The notes below the pieces were generated by a model, which saw only the letters and a program-made list of their open reading frames with translations, made no database searches and was not told where the DNA came from. DNA of 64,000 bases from Prochilodus magdalenae (lineage: Eukaryota; Chordata; Actinopteri; Characiformes; Prochilodontidae): NCBI GenBank assembly GCA_024036415.1, contig JAMWET010001300.1, positions 1,357,501-1,421,500 on the forward strand, in the 5' to 3' direction. Shown one piece after another: positions 1-14,100 of this stretch (position 1 is its first letter; each line of letters opens with the position of its first letter). Both the position numbers and the translations under genes were made by a program.

Positions 1-1296
1 TATGTCTTAGAAATTTATGATAGCATTTTACAGAATATACAAGAATTGTCTATGTAATGTAATTCACACTGTTTATTAAAAACCTTTGTTCTTTTTGTTG
101 GGATTATATTTTAATACCAGCTTGTTAGTTACACGAGTTGTGAGGAAACTCTGGTTTCTAAGTAATGTTTTAACAGATGTTGCTGCAAAACTTAAAAACC
201 TAGAACATTTGGGTGGATAAAACAAAATCAGACCCCTGAAGACATCTCATCATTTTACTGATTACCATGAACTTCTAGATCAGCACTGGCTCCAAATCAT
301 TTTTGCCTATAGAAAATATAAAAGTTTTGTTTTGATGTTTTAAAATCACCTCTGTTATATTAATCACCACATTCCACAGTCTATACCTCTATATATATAC
401 CATTCTGATACCAGGTAGTAAAATAGGAATATTGCTACATGTAAGCTAAGGCTCCTGCTTCTTGAATTGATATCAGAAGACCGGTAACCTAATCAAAATA
501 CAACATGAAAATCAGTAGCTTTGTCAGCTGTCAAGTGGCTTTGCCAGGCTGAGGCTACAGCCTGAGAAACTGGTGAATGACAGGGTTGAAGTAGTGGATA
601 GTTACAGCAGTAGCCTCTTGAATGAGCACTGAATGAACAGGAGTGTAGGCTTGCTTGTAGCACATATGTAGGAAAATTCATATATTTATTAGATAAGGAG
701 AAATTCCATGAATGCTTCAACATTCAGCAGCGTTTTGACCGGTTGAGGTCGATTCTGTTGGATTTCTGGTGGAAACGGGACAACGCCACACTGCCCAGGC
801 GAAAACACCCAACATGACTTAAACTGCTTTCACAACCAAAACATAGCAAACTCACAGAGTTTTGCGGTTTTTGCAGATAACAGTAATTTCAGATTAACTT
901 AAATATTAAACTCAAATAAATATTGTTAACTTCAGATAATAGTATTTAAACAGAATTATTTAAAAATAATTATAATATTTTGGCTTTCCAGCAGTGTAAA
1001 ACAATCTTTCGCTGTTTGTATATATGTGTATGAGTAAGGCTTGAGCAACAAGAGAGATGGACTGTAGAAGTTTCTACAACTTTTCTGATTTTCTTGTTTC
1101 TGTGATTAAAATATGTCCCCAACCTACAGTTAATCAATTCCATCAATGTGTGAGAGGAACCTGGGGTTGTGAAGTCCACTAATCAACTCACAACTGCTCT
1201 GAACAATTTTCATGTTGCCCTCTGTTTAACTGAGTAACTGTCTAAATCCCATTTCACATAATCGTCACAATAACCAACTGAAGCCAGGTGATGTAC
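1..1296. other. rap1gds1 intron 8 (partial)
   Basis: AT-rich sequence from the donor of exon 8 to the window edge. I looked on the minus strand for the next armadillo exon and did not find it. No other gene or RNA is visible. Confidence 0.7.
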
Positions 1297-1440
1297 CTCC
1301 TAGCAGCAGCAGCACCATGAGGTCAGAGGCTGTCTTGAGCTGGGCTACGTCCTCCTCTCTTTCACTTTCCACAGTCTGGCCAACCACATCCAATAGACAC
1401 TCCACCAGCCCTGCCTCCACCAGCTGCAGCTTTATCACAT
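1297..1440 (-). CDS. rap1gds1: rap1gds1 exon 8 (armadillo repeat, residues ~255-302), last exon in the window
   Basis: 144 bp, TTTTGCAG acceptor after an A/G-rich stretch and a GTACAT donor, phase 1 at both ends. It encodes VIKLQLVEAGLVECLLDVV, an acidic linker (ESEREEDVAQL) and SDLMVLLLLG, matching the family up to LLLLGDES. The next exon is expected left of the window. Confidence 0.94.
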
Positions 1441-1589
1441 CTGCAAAAGAGAGAAAGAGAGAGAAAGAGCAAAAAAAAAAAAAAAAGAGCGAAAAAGACA
1501 GAGAGATGAACTAGACCGCACATTTTCATTAGCACCCACAGTATCACAGCAGTAATCAAGCACATATCTATTTACACGGTTTTGTGTTT

Positions 1590-1638
<49 letters not shown>

Positions 1639-2630
1639 ACGAACCATGCTCTGAAACTGTGAGACCAGGCCGACATGTGCACTGATTCAGCAGTTTTAAA
1701 AAGAGCTAGTTATTAACTAATTTGAGATGATCATATAACAGTATCCTGCTCACACACTTTACAGCCCTACAAGAACAAATACACAACATGTCTTTTTGTC
1801 TACTGCCAACTTGTATGTTCTCCAGTACTGTGGTAAACAGCCATGTGTTTAAGGAATGCACCATGTAAAATAATTCCAGATTTATAATTATAAAAGAAAA
1901 AAGCAGTGGTAAATTTTAAAAGGGGACATTTGTAATTGTATACATTTTTAAAACAAGTGTATTTTGCATCTCATTTCATTCTAACAGTCATAAATGTAGA
2001 CAGCTCAGCTAAGCTCTTTCTTACGATGCTAACATGGGCAGAATGACCCAACCACACAAAGAAGCTATTAAGCCTGTATAATACTTATACTAGCAACTCG
2101 TACCTGTGGTCAAATGTCACATTGTCAATATATACACTTAGTTATCATGCCACATGCTGGGGAGGGCACTCTGACAGAACACTGTGATACACTAGGTCAC
2201 ACTACTGCTTTTCTGAGTGTACCGAGTACATCAGCAGTGCTTAAAGAACACTGACCATTTACACAGACCTGGATTAGTGCAGATGAGTATGTGAGTATCA
2301 GTACAGTTGGTTCTTTAAGTTTGTTCCAACTTATCAAACCTCAGAAAGAGAAAATACTGCGATGCATATTTTTAAACTCTTGATGTACTGTGATATTAAG
2401 TGACATGGGCTGCTTTACGCTGCGCTGCCAGCGGTTCCCTGATCTGGATCTGTTGAGGATTCATTCTCTTTTACTTCTGGTGCTCAGTTCAGCATTTTCG
2501 GCTGGTATCACCTCCAAGCTGAGGACAAGACTATAAGCGTATGTAAATCCATGAACGCAGGCTGCTACAGACATAGGGCTGCCTTTGTGACTCTCTCTCG
2601 GCTAGTTATAAAACCCCTGCAACGTTTAGG

Positions 2631-2669
<39 letters not shown>

Positions 2670-5600
2670 GTAGGGCTGTGTAGTGGCTTTAAGTAGGACG
2701 TTGTCTTGGAGACTGGCAGTCCGGGCGAGCAGCTCTGTGCACTGAATGATAACAAGCAGCCAGCCGGTCACTCTCTCACCGGAGCCTCTCTCTCACTCGC
2801 ACTCTCCATCACTCGCACTTTTCCTCTCTTTCTTCATGCTCCTTGCATGTTGTAATTCAACACCGTCTGCACTCTCTTCAGCTCTCTTCATTAGAATAAA
2901 TTCTCTATTCACTCCCTCACTCCTCTTACACAAGCTCTGCCCTGCGGCTTTTTTGCTCTTTTATGTTTTACACACAGACCTGTGTGCATCTCTCACACCA
3001 ATGTATACACTTCTCCCATATACTTGCTCTCTCTCTGTCCCGCTCTGAACATACTACACGTTCTCTTGATCTGTGTTTTTCATTAACACACAAATGCACA
3101 GACACATGACTTTTATACCAGGTCAGGATGCGGCTTCCTGAATGTGGTCAATAGGTGTTATACATACAGTGCCAGCCAACTAGCCAGACACCACCCTAGA
3201 CACCACCATGTATTTACTTCACTTCCAGTTATAACTACAATGAAGTGGAAGTTATTCAGATATTTCCGGTTAGATTAGATTAGATTAGATGCTAGATAAT
3301 CCACTTGCATGATAAGGAGAGAAAGTCAAAGGGAATGAAGTAAAATGTTCCCAAAAATGGAGCTCGGGAATTATTAAAAGAAGTAGAGGAATACGAGACA
3401 TCTAACAACCCTGAGAGACCTGGTCGACCAAGGAAACAGTATATTAAGCTTTGGTTTTGTGAGAGAGGAGACAATCAAACTTCAGAGCTCAATACATCCA
3501 CAGGCGTAGTGGCAAAGAAGCCCTGACTAAGAAAAAGAAATCGAAAAGTCTAAAAAAAAAATTTGAAGCTGAACTGCTGAAGCTGAAATGGCATATGAAA
3601 TCGTAATATTTTTTTTCTATGCCATTTTGGGCCCTTTCTGTTGGTCCATTTGTCTTAAAATTCAGACACAGTGTAAATGGTATTAGTGTGTGTTTTCAAA
3701 TTCCACAGAAAATAAAAGTTAAATCAATAACTGGCCAAAATGAAGGCACACAGTTTTGTTCCAACACTGACAATATAAAACCTATATAAAAGAACAATGC
3801 GCCCATCTACTTATAGGTGATGTAGGTGAACCCTTCAAAGCCCAACCCTAAACCTACCCATAATTGTTAGTCCTAAATATGTACATAAACAAACAAACAC
3901 AAAAATGGACATTATTTCCCTTCACATTATTTTCTCCTTCAGATGGTCTCCAGACAAAAGGCAGCTGATCTGATGTCACAGCAGCGGAGCAGCCACAGCT
4001 GCTCCCGCACCACACACTCCTACTGTGGGCGCAATGGCACAGGGGGCAAGTGACAGCACTTATTATCCAAACACAGACTGAGCTCAAACCACTCCAGCAT
4101 CTGCCTAATTGTAGACCACTCTCTAAAACTGGTGCGTCTGAAGAAGACCTAAAGCCTAACAGACCTATAATTCCAGTGGTTACACGTGTTGTAACTGGCC
4201 AACACAGCCCAACAGAAATATTCTAGACAGGGTAAAAATAAAGCCTCATGCTTGTACATATTGTGCACACTTACAGACACACTTCTGTAGTATTACATTT
4301 CCCACATCCAGACACAACAGGTGGCCACAGTGCCGTGTATGTCACTCTGTGTGAATGACATGTTCAGCTACGAGCCAGATGAAAGGCTGTGGATGGCGCA
4401 GGAGTGGACAGCACAGGCAATGTCATGTCTCCAGAGAATGGGAAAGTGGCACTAGCTGTTAAGTCTCATCCATATCACTAGTTATAAGGCATGACTTGTA
4501 TGCACCTATGTTATATCGTTATTCAGAGTTTACTGTGTGTATCACCTATGTTTACTTAAAGAGTAAAAACCAAAAAAATGACTGGACATTCTTAGAGAGC
4601 AAGATGCCACTCAGAAGTGATTTAGGTGGCTCGAGCTGAATGAAACTGGAAATGTACATCATGGCCTTGCCTGGATGACTAGGTGGGGGACTATGCTGGG
4701 AAATGTGTAGATAAGAATAATCCATCCATGATGGATGGCCTGTAACCAGCAGTTTTTCAGATTATTTAAAGGGACCTCTACATTGATATTCCACTGATTT
4801 TTCAAAATGACCAAATTAAACACAGTGATTCAGGACCTGATGTGAAATGGTTCATCATGGACCTATGTACAGTTTTAAATATAATGCTGAAAACACATAT
4901 AGTACATAGAAATGTACTGTTTCTTCTTATATGTTCTGCAGGCACCTCTCATAAGTCTACAGGGGTTGGACAATGAAACTGAAACACCTGGTTTCAGACC
5001 ACAATCATTTATTAGTATGGTGTAGGGCCTCCTTTTGCGGCCAATACAGCTTCAGTTTGTCTTGGGAATGACATATACTGCGTCCTGCACAGTGGTCAGA
5101 GGGAGTTTAAGCCATTCTTCTTGCAGGATAGTGGCCAGGTCACTACGTGATGCTGGTGGAGGTTCGTCCTTCTCGCCTGACAACCCTGGATACCGTGGCT
5201 CTTGATACATCACAAAGACTTGCTGTCTTGGTCACAGATGCGCCAGCAAGACGTGCACCTCAGTTTTGTCCTCCTTTGAACTCTGGTATGTCACCCATAA
5301 TGTTGTGTGCATTGCAGTATTTTGAGCAGAACTGTGCTCTTACCTGCTAACTGAACCTTCACACTCTGCTCTTACTGGTGCAATGTGCAATTAATGAAGA
5401 TTGGCCACCAGGCTGGTCCAATTTAGCCATGAGACCTCCCACACTAAAATGACAGGTGTTTCAGTTTCATTGTCCAACCCCTGTATATTACAACAGGCAA
5501 GTCTTAAACAGTACAGACATGTGCTGCCCATCACCACCACTGTGAATAATTCTGGCTTGATGATTTTCTCTCAAATACACAGGACCTCTCTGAATGACTC

Positions 5601-8600
5601 TCTGAATGTTTACACTGTATATATATTTAGTGTAAAAATGTCAGGGCATGAAAACAAAAAATAAGACCTATTCTTTTTTATGAGTAGCTTTGCTGATGCG
5701 GGGAGGCTTTTCTGTTGGAAACTCTAAAGGCTTCACTACGGTTTCAGTTACTCATTAGCAGGGTAACTTTAGAGTCTGGCCAAACTGCAGAGCTTATTGG
5801 TGAATCATCATTTCTTTTAGTCTAGGCTTAAGCTTAATCTTGGTCTGTAAAACTGACCCTAGTTGCACAAATAATGATCTCACTAACATTGAATACAAAA
5901 ACATGCTTAGTTTTCTTTTTCCCCCATGTTGGCATTCATTTGTGAATCAGTTATCCTTATAAACAACAACTTTTGAGCTGCCAGTGTGTACTGAGTCACA
6001 CTGAGCCATTGGTGCCTCTAGCCTCATACCGATCACTTGCCAAGTAGATTCATAAATACCAGGCAGTGCTTTAACAATGACCCTAAAAACAAACCTTGTT
6101 ACGCGCTCAAGACCACCTACTGTTTTCATAAAACCTACAGTCAACACTCCGATTCTGCCAGTTTCTTTCACTAATTTGGCATTTAATTCTTACCATTCTC
6201 AGCCAGCGGAGCCAGCACCTCAAAAATCATCTCCTTCTTTTCATGTTCCACCTGCTTCCGGAACAGCCGCACCAGCTCTTCAGCGATATTCGTAGATGCA
6301 AACTGCTCCTTACTCGATTCTGCAGAGAACCCATCAAACATCACAGATGAAGAAGGAATATCAGCTCAGTGAAGGACTGTCCAGAAAGCAGTCCCGAATG
6401 TAAGTGTCGTCAAGTGTCTACTCCGTTCACTGAAAACAAAAACAGTGCTATCTACATTTGGAATTTGTGTGAACCATTGACATGTCAGTCTGAGGGAGGA
6501 ACAGAATTGTCAGCTGGCTGGCATCCAGGCCTTGGATCCAAGAAGTTGGGGCTACTGAAATTTTAAGCAGCATATACAAGACATTCTAAATAATATGTCA
6601 TATCATTTTTACAGGATAGCCAAACAAGCGTCAAACAAACCGCTTCATTGCACCACCAGCGCACTGTGTGAGGGCATTTTCTGAAATGAGAGCTGTGAAT
6701 ATCAAGAGACTCCTTCTTTAACAAGTTCAATAGCCCATTTTAGCAAGGCTGGTAATGTGGTAACGCTACAGAGAAGTCTGATTAAAACCAAAGAAAATAA
6801 ATTCACTGGGATTTCTGTTCACTTGTAGGCTAACTCTGTTCGTGCTATGGTTTGGTAGTTCTTGTGTTTGCTTTGGGTCTAATGAACTACTTACCATGTA
6901 GTCAGCCTATAGGCTACGGTTTCCGTAGCTTTCTGTTACTGTTATTGCAAACCATTATAATGAAAAGGATGGAAACTACTGTTATGTCAGGGTATTAATA
7001 ACAATAACAGACTTGGTCCTGGTTGTTTTGTTAACTCTGTGTGTAACCACAGCATCAATATCGTTTAGGCCCTCATTCATGTTTCGCAAGGTGCAGCCTT
7101 GCTGAATGTTCTGAAGACGCATAGACTGATATGGACTAGACATTAAAAGAGAAAACAAGGTAGAAGGAACAAGGGACTGGGAGACAAGACTGATTGCCTT
7201 CGTCCAATTTAAAGCTATGGATGGAACCTTTTCTGACATTTCAATGGTACAACTTGGTAATGGCAATGGATGGAATCTGTCCTCAGTAGGTCGACAGTCA
7301 CCGGCTGCTACAGTGTAGTGTAACAATTTGCAAAGGTAGCAACCATAAATGGCAATGACAAATAAAATCATATATTAGCAGCTGCATGTGCAGTTAAACT
7401 GCTAATGTCTCAGGAACCCCACTTTTGTCATCTCTGTTACTGACAATGGCACGCAGACACCTCAACGAACAGCAAGTGTGTCAGCGCATCCATTACTCAC
7501 CCAGTTCGGCGAGGTTTCCGAAGGCGATGAGGCACATTTCCGTTAGCCCCGTGTTCTGTGAATGGACTCCCAGAAGCTTCACCAAAGTGGGGATCACCCC
7601 CATGCTAATCAGCTGGGCTTGCAATGTGTCTGAGGATGCAAAGAGACGACAAGGACAATATCACCAGCGGTGCTCAGAAAGCGGATCACCAAAATGGAGA
7701 TAAAACAGATGTGGCTTTAGCCTCTGCTAACACGTATATTAAGAGTGGGCTAAATTTAGCAACCATCTATGGCCATGTAGGTTTCAGGTTGGGTGTTAGT
7801 TGATTAGCAGATGCCTAAAGTTGAAATACAAATAGCCCCAGATCACAAATGCTAATGAAAATTGTACCGCATTCGCATTAATCAACACCTCGGCTGAGCA
7901 TCCTGTAGGTCTAAACACTGCTCCAACAGTTTCAGCCGGCTTAGACACACACATGCCACTGCGAGATCCAACCCTCGAACTGACACTCTGGCTGATATTT
8001 GCGGATATCACAGGGACAGAATGTGTTGCCCTACACAGAAACAATCCTCTCTGCCTGAGACTTTTCACACCAGGATTGTGCAGCTTGGATATGTATGCAG
8101 AATGCAGAAAACCAGCTAAAACCAGCTAACCTGTGCAGACACAAAACAGTATGTGCTGAACAAGATATCTAGACAGTTCATAATTGCGCTTCTGACCGTT
8201 GTGGTACAGGTAGCCCTGTCATACTTGATTTGATCAGATTATCAGCTAGCAGTTGCTGTTTTCCCCCAGGACTACAGCGAAAGGGTGCTAAAGCATGGAA
8301 GAATCTTCTAGAGCCAGGACTGGAGAAACCGTACATAAGGACCCGAATACTGACGAGGAGAGGGGAAAAAACAGAGGAGAAGCAGACAAAAAGGAGGCGA
8401 GCCAAGAGGGAGCGATAAAAAGAGAGGAATGAGACAGAGACATAAAAGCATTTGGGGGAGCTAATGGAAACAAGAGAGAGAGAAGAAGAAGCTGAGGTCT
8501 GGAAGCTGTGGGTTAGAAAAAGAGGCATCTGCTGTGGAAACGAAAGCAGTGTAGGGTTAAGCAGGAAACAGCCTTGATTTCCAATGTGTCCTGAGCAGTG

Positions 8601-11092
8601 TTTCCTGCATACATTGCTGCATATATGCATCTGACTAGTTAATTCAGGTTTCCACAAAGCAGCCGGTATTATGGCAAAGCCTGGGTAAGAAATATGAACC
8701 AAAATCTGAAATTTAAATAGGAATAGTTTGCACTGCTCATGTCAAAAGCAGCAAACCAAGGGGCATATCTTGAATGTGACAACTTATAAAACTATCATAA
8801 GGCTTTAGGCAATTAAAATTTACACCATGCTCCAAAGTTTAGAGTCACCATTTTCAGCAATGTATAATCAGTTTTGTGAGGACAGATGTATAAAATTATT
8901 ACAATATTCTGGAAATATGCTATAGGTTTCCAATACTTTTGAGAAAGCTTAAAAAAAGAAACATTCCATGATGAACAAAGCTGAAGATTTGTTGTAGCTG
9001 TAGAAATCCGAAATGACTGTGAAAGTCACAGCATTGAGAATGTTACGGTAAGTAACATAATACAATATTTTAATCAACATATTGCATTATTATTTTGTAT
9101 TTTATGCTAATAATATAAATAATACAACATCAGAATAATGCAAGTTATAGTAAAATTTGTATGCACAATGTCTCATACTTAAAAAAAAAGTGGTGACCAA
9201 ATTTCACTGATCAGATACCTATACCTAATTTTTCCATCGCTGTCCAATGAAAATCATGTATCTCCATTTTTTACGATTTTCACTTTTATGCATCATTTGA
9301 TCACATGAGCTGCTGTCTACACTGTGTGTGAATTTCATGATGAGTGGACAAACAGAAAGGCCCAAATGATCGCTTGGAGAAAATCTGTTTCCACTGACTT
9401 GCATTAGAATTAAATTGGGTTTTGGCCTTTCCTGTAAAGTTGCTCATTTGGAGATACTTGTTTTTCTTTGGACAGCAACGATATAATAACTATATAAAAA
9501 ACTTCCTCTCTAATTTACAACATTACATTCTACACCGTGCAAGTTAATACTAAATATCAATGCTAAAACTATTTTGATAACAAATGACAGTGTGTCTTAC
9601 AATACATTATAACATAACATTTTAATCATTATTGATTTAACATGATCTGAATGATCATTGTTTGTGAATATTATGTTCAATATTTTTAAACACTCACAGA
9701 GTCTAATCTGGAGCATCTTGGTCAGGGTACTTACGGCACACAACACCTAACAAATACTAAATTGGGTAACTCTAATGTTCTCCATCTGCCACACATCTCA
9801 ATAACCCCAACGCCTCTCCTTCAGGGGGAAACTCCTCAGACACTACTAAACCGAAAAAGCAGCATCTTCCCTCTGTTCTGCTTTCATTCAGCCTAGACCC
9901 CGCTGGTAAGCTTCTGCAGCACTGTAGCCTCCATCAATATTAATGAGAACTACATTAGCCACAGTGACAGTTTACAAACATCCAGCCACTGGCGTCTGCA
10001 CAAACTCATTTACACAGTGTAATTGCAAGCGCTTCAACTACTGCATAATACTGTTCCACTTCACCCAAGCACAAGGCCAGCAACATGACCGTCTTTACAA
10101 ACTCCTCAAACAACCTTGAGAGAAGCATTAGTTAGGAAAGTCTAGGTGGAAGAATGTACACACAGAGAGGAGTGATGAACTTGAATCATGGCTCAGGTGT
10201 GAAGGATAAGAAACATTTAAGTTGCTGTTAAGGAATTGGCTTCACATCCTTGCAGTGCACTGTCATCGGTATATTTACCTGTATTTATCACAAACTAGTG
10301 GGAAAGCTGCCATGGTATGCTTGTACAACTCTAGATTTAATGCTAATACAATACTCACAATGAAAAATGCAAAAAAAGAAAATGTATAATTGTGAGAATA
10401 AACGAATTCAGAAATTGCTGTATCAATACCAACATCTAATATATTTGTGTATTTATCCTAGAATTATAAAAAATAAGCCTGTATAGTGCAGCAAAATCGA
10501 TAAAGTACATACTTTTTAGCCCAGCAGTCCATTCAGCTCTTCTGGAGTACAAAAAATACATAAAATATCAAATACTGTTTTGAAATATTGTTCTGAACCA
10601 ATGTGAGTCAGAGAGCATCATCGGTTTTTCTAACAGGATAATAATCAATTAATCAATTCATATTTATAAGACACAGTTATTGCTGGAGATTAAAAAAAGC
10701 ACGGTGAAAAACAGAAGAAAAACCATTCTTCCCATTTCTGCCATGGGGTTTCTTTCAAAAACGTAATTTCTTTCAAGGTCAAGCTATAAATTCAGAAGTC
10801 CAGACTTAAATCTGCTAATATACACTGTAAATAGAATGTAAATGCATTACACAGCAAATGTGTTCATGTTAAAGCTTAGCTAATGTTCTCCACAGTATGA
10901 CTCTGACTAATCTGGAGAAGGAGAATGCTGATTCAGTCTAAGGATTGATTGTCAAAATCAGATTTTAATCCAATACACTTAATAAGGCATGTGTTTATCT
11001 TAAATTAGAATTTTGCCTTAGTAACAAACAGATGGGTTTGGTGAAACTAGTGAGTACAGCATTACACGATGCAGAGAGACAGAGACACAGAC

Positions 11093-11127
<35 letters not shown>

Positions 11128-14100
11128 GAGACGAAAAGTATGAGTCGGCGTTTTACATAACAAGTGGTTTGTGCATTTTTCAATTAAAATCATACTTCAC
11201 TGTGCATTCGCCAACGGTGGGAGAGAAAGAACATGTCTGACCCCAATTTAGCAGGCCTGGACAAGCTGCTAGACATCAGAGATAAAATATCATAATTACC
11301 ATTTCATACTCAGCTGGTGAGTCTGCTAGAAGGAAGAACAAATTAAACTTAACCGTTTAGTATTCACCTCATGCACGCGTATTCTCCAAAGTCATGTGTC
11401 AATGCATAGCAGAAGACAAAACCTGGCCTACCTTTTATTACTGACTCAAAAGCAAGAAGTGCTTAGAGTATATGAAACTGGACAGCTAGATTTACTCATG
11501 GATTACTTCACTGCACTACAAAAGCCTAAATAACCATACAATACTGCGCAAAGGTCAGAGACTTCCTTTACTTTTCAACCCTGACTCCAAAAAGTTGGGA
11601 TGAATACAAATATATAAAATGTATATAAGTGTAAATAAAAACAGAATGCAATAACTTCTAAATCATAGACCATATTTTAGTCATGTTAGTGTTGAAATGT
11701 TGAAAGTGAGCTATTTTACCATTTCATGAAAATTATTAACACCTTTAGAGCTTGTTGGCAGCAACTCATCTCAAAAGGTTGGGACAGGAGAAACAAAATG
11801 CTGGAAAAGTATGTGGTACTAATTGAAAACAGCTGGAGGAGCAATTTACAACTAAGTCACATGACTGGGTATAAAATAGCATTTTGGAGATGCAGAGTCT
11901 TTCAGAACAAAAGATGGGCAGAGGGTTATCAATCTGCGAAAAACTGTGTCTAAAGATTTTAGAAAAATGTTCCTCAGTGTAATATTGCGAAGACTGTGGT
12001 CATCCCACCATCTACAATACATAATATCATCAAAAGATTCAGAGAACCTGGAGAAATCCCTGTGTGCATGGGACACGGCCGTCGGTCAAGATTGAATACT
12101 TGTGATCATCTGCCCCTTAGGTGGCACTGCTTTAAACAGGCATGATCCTGTACTGGAAATCACTGCATGTGTTCAGGAACACTGAGGAACACTTCCAGAA
12201 ATCATGTCTGTGACCACAGTTCACTGTGCAGTTCACTAATGCAAGTTAAATCTGTATCATGGATAGAAGAAGCCATACGTCCACACGATCCAGAAATGCC
12301 GCCCTCTTCTCTGGGCCAAAGACAGTTCTGTGGTCAGATAAATCGAAATTGGAAACTCTTTTGTCTCATGTGTCTCATATGGAGGGAGACCATCCAGATT
12401 GTTATCACCACACAACTCTAAACCCTGCACCTCTGTTGGTAGGAGTTGCATTAATGCCTATGGCGTGGTCAGCTTACACATCTGGAAAGACACTATCGAT
12501 GCTAAAGAGGCTATACAGAGGTTTTAGAGCTATGTTTGCTCCCATCCAGACCACGTCTCTTTCAGGAAAGGCCTTTCATATTTCAGCAAGGCAAGGCTAA
12601 ACCACATACTGCATCCATTACAACAGCATGGCTTTACAGAAGAGGAGTCGGGGTGCTAACCTGGCCTGCCTGCAGTCCAGACCTGTCACCAATAGAAAAC
12701 ACTTGGCGCATCATGAAACGAAAAATCCAGGATAGTATACGCAAGACTGGTGAGCAACTAGAACCCAACATCAGACAAAAATGGGAAAACCATCCCCTCC
12801 CAAAACCCCAGGATTTGGTCTCCTCCTTCCCAGACGTTTACATACTGTTGTTGAAAGAAGAGGGGTCACTACACAATGGCAGGCATGGCCCTATCCCAAC
12901 TATTTTGAGATGAGTTGCTGCCTAAATGAGACAATCATTTTCATGAAAGGGTAAAATGTCTTACTTTAAACATCAGATATGTTTAACAACATCTGTCAAG
13001 TTGTCCTTTCGCAGTGGATGGATAGATAAAAATTTGTCTGGGTTGCCTCAGATGTGAAGGAAGAATGGAGCTTGATTTTCTCCTTTCTCTTAAAGACGTT
13101 CCTAGCTGGATCACAAACACATTAGTATCTAATATACGTTGTACAGAATCAAGGCCACTACTGCTGGCAAGGATGGGTTCCAAAGCCACAGCTGAGCCCT
13201 AAAGACTATACACCGACACCAAGGCAATGCGGGTAAGAGTAAAGAGCAAGAGTGACGGCAAGACACAGACCCGTCATCATGACACCTTCTTAACAATTCA
13301 CACCCTCAGCAATCTCCCTTCACCATACACACGTCACACAAGAAGAAGGAAATGTCAGGAAGCATCATTTAAAGCTGCATTCTGGATGATTTAACCCTTC
13401 AGTCTATTTGGATTAGCAGTAAATAAATGCAGTTGCTGTAATAATAGTACAATTTACTGAGAACGACATCGACAAGCGTGAAAATGCTGATCATTAGGTT
13501 TCAGTGGAGAGAAATATGGGTTTGCCTAGGTTGTGTAGATCTGAAATCTTACAGAATGCATCTTCAAAAGCATTTCATGAGAAGCCATTTCATTTTTGTT
13601 CATTCATACAGGATTTCACATAGTCTTACTTCTAGATTACTAGGAACATATATGTATGTGTATATGTGTATGTATATATATGATTGTTTTCCACTACCTG
13701 ATAAGGAGCACATTGTGAAAGGCATTAGTGACCCAGAATCAAGTCCATATATCTGCATACATCTTGATTTGGATGGTCCCCTAGAGATTTTAGCATTGAC
13801 ACTCAACAACCTGTCAGATGGCCTCCATGTAACACCATATAAAACATTAATGAAAACAAAAGCAAAAATATACATTCAATTAACAAACCAAAATTCCATC
13901 GTGACCACTGAATCACCACTAGCTCCAACTAACCTAATAAAGCACTGGCAGTTTGTTGAGCATCTCAGAATACACCTATAGGGAAACATCCAAATTCATT
14001 TGTTTAGGTTTGGTCATTACCATTATCATTGCTATAGTTCATCAGCATGCCACAAAAGACAGTCAAGAGCTTCCCGGTGGCCGGGTCAGTGTTATGGGCC

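Larger units (their letters stand above)
1441..6193. other. rap1gds1 intron 7
   Basis: Holds CAGA, CT and TTAGA microsatellites, a MITE-like fragment near 3.6 kb and the Tc1-like element at 4960-5483. The rest shows nothing I can name. Confidence 0.8.
7630..14020. other. rap1gds1 intron 5
   Basis: Holds a MITE-like element (9.2 kb), a GA/CAGA microsatellite (11.1 kb) and the broken Tc1/mariner transposon (11.6-13.0 kb). A 174-codon open frame at 8178-8702 on minus has no family resemblance. Nothing else was recognised. Confidence 0.8.

Noticed and set aside
8178..8702. 174-codon open frame on minus
   Set aside because: Low-complexity Ser/Leu/Phe-rich, no family resemblance, no splice context, inside rap1gds1 intron 5.
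13478..13981. 167-codon open frame on plus
   Set aside because: No recognisable domain, crosses a TA/GT-rich stretch, and lacks splice or promoter context.
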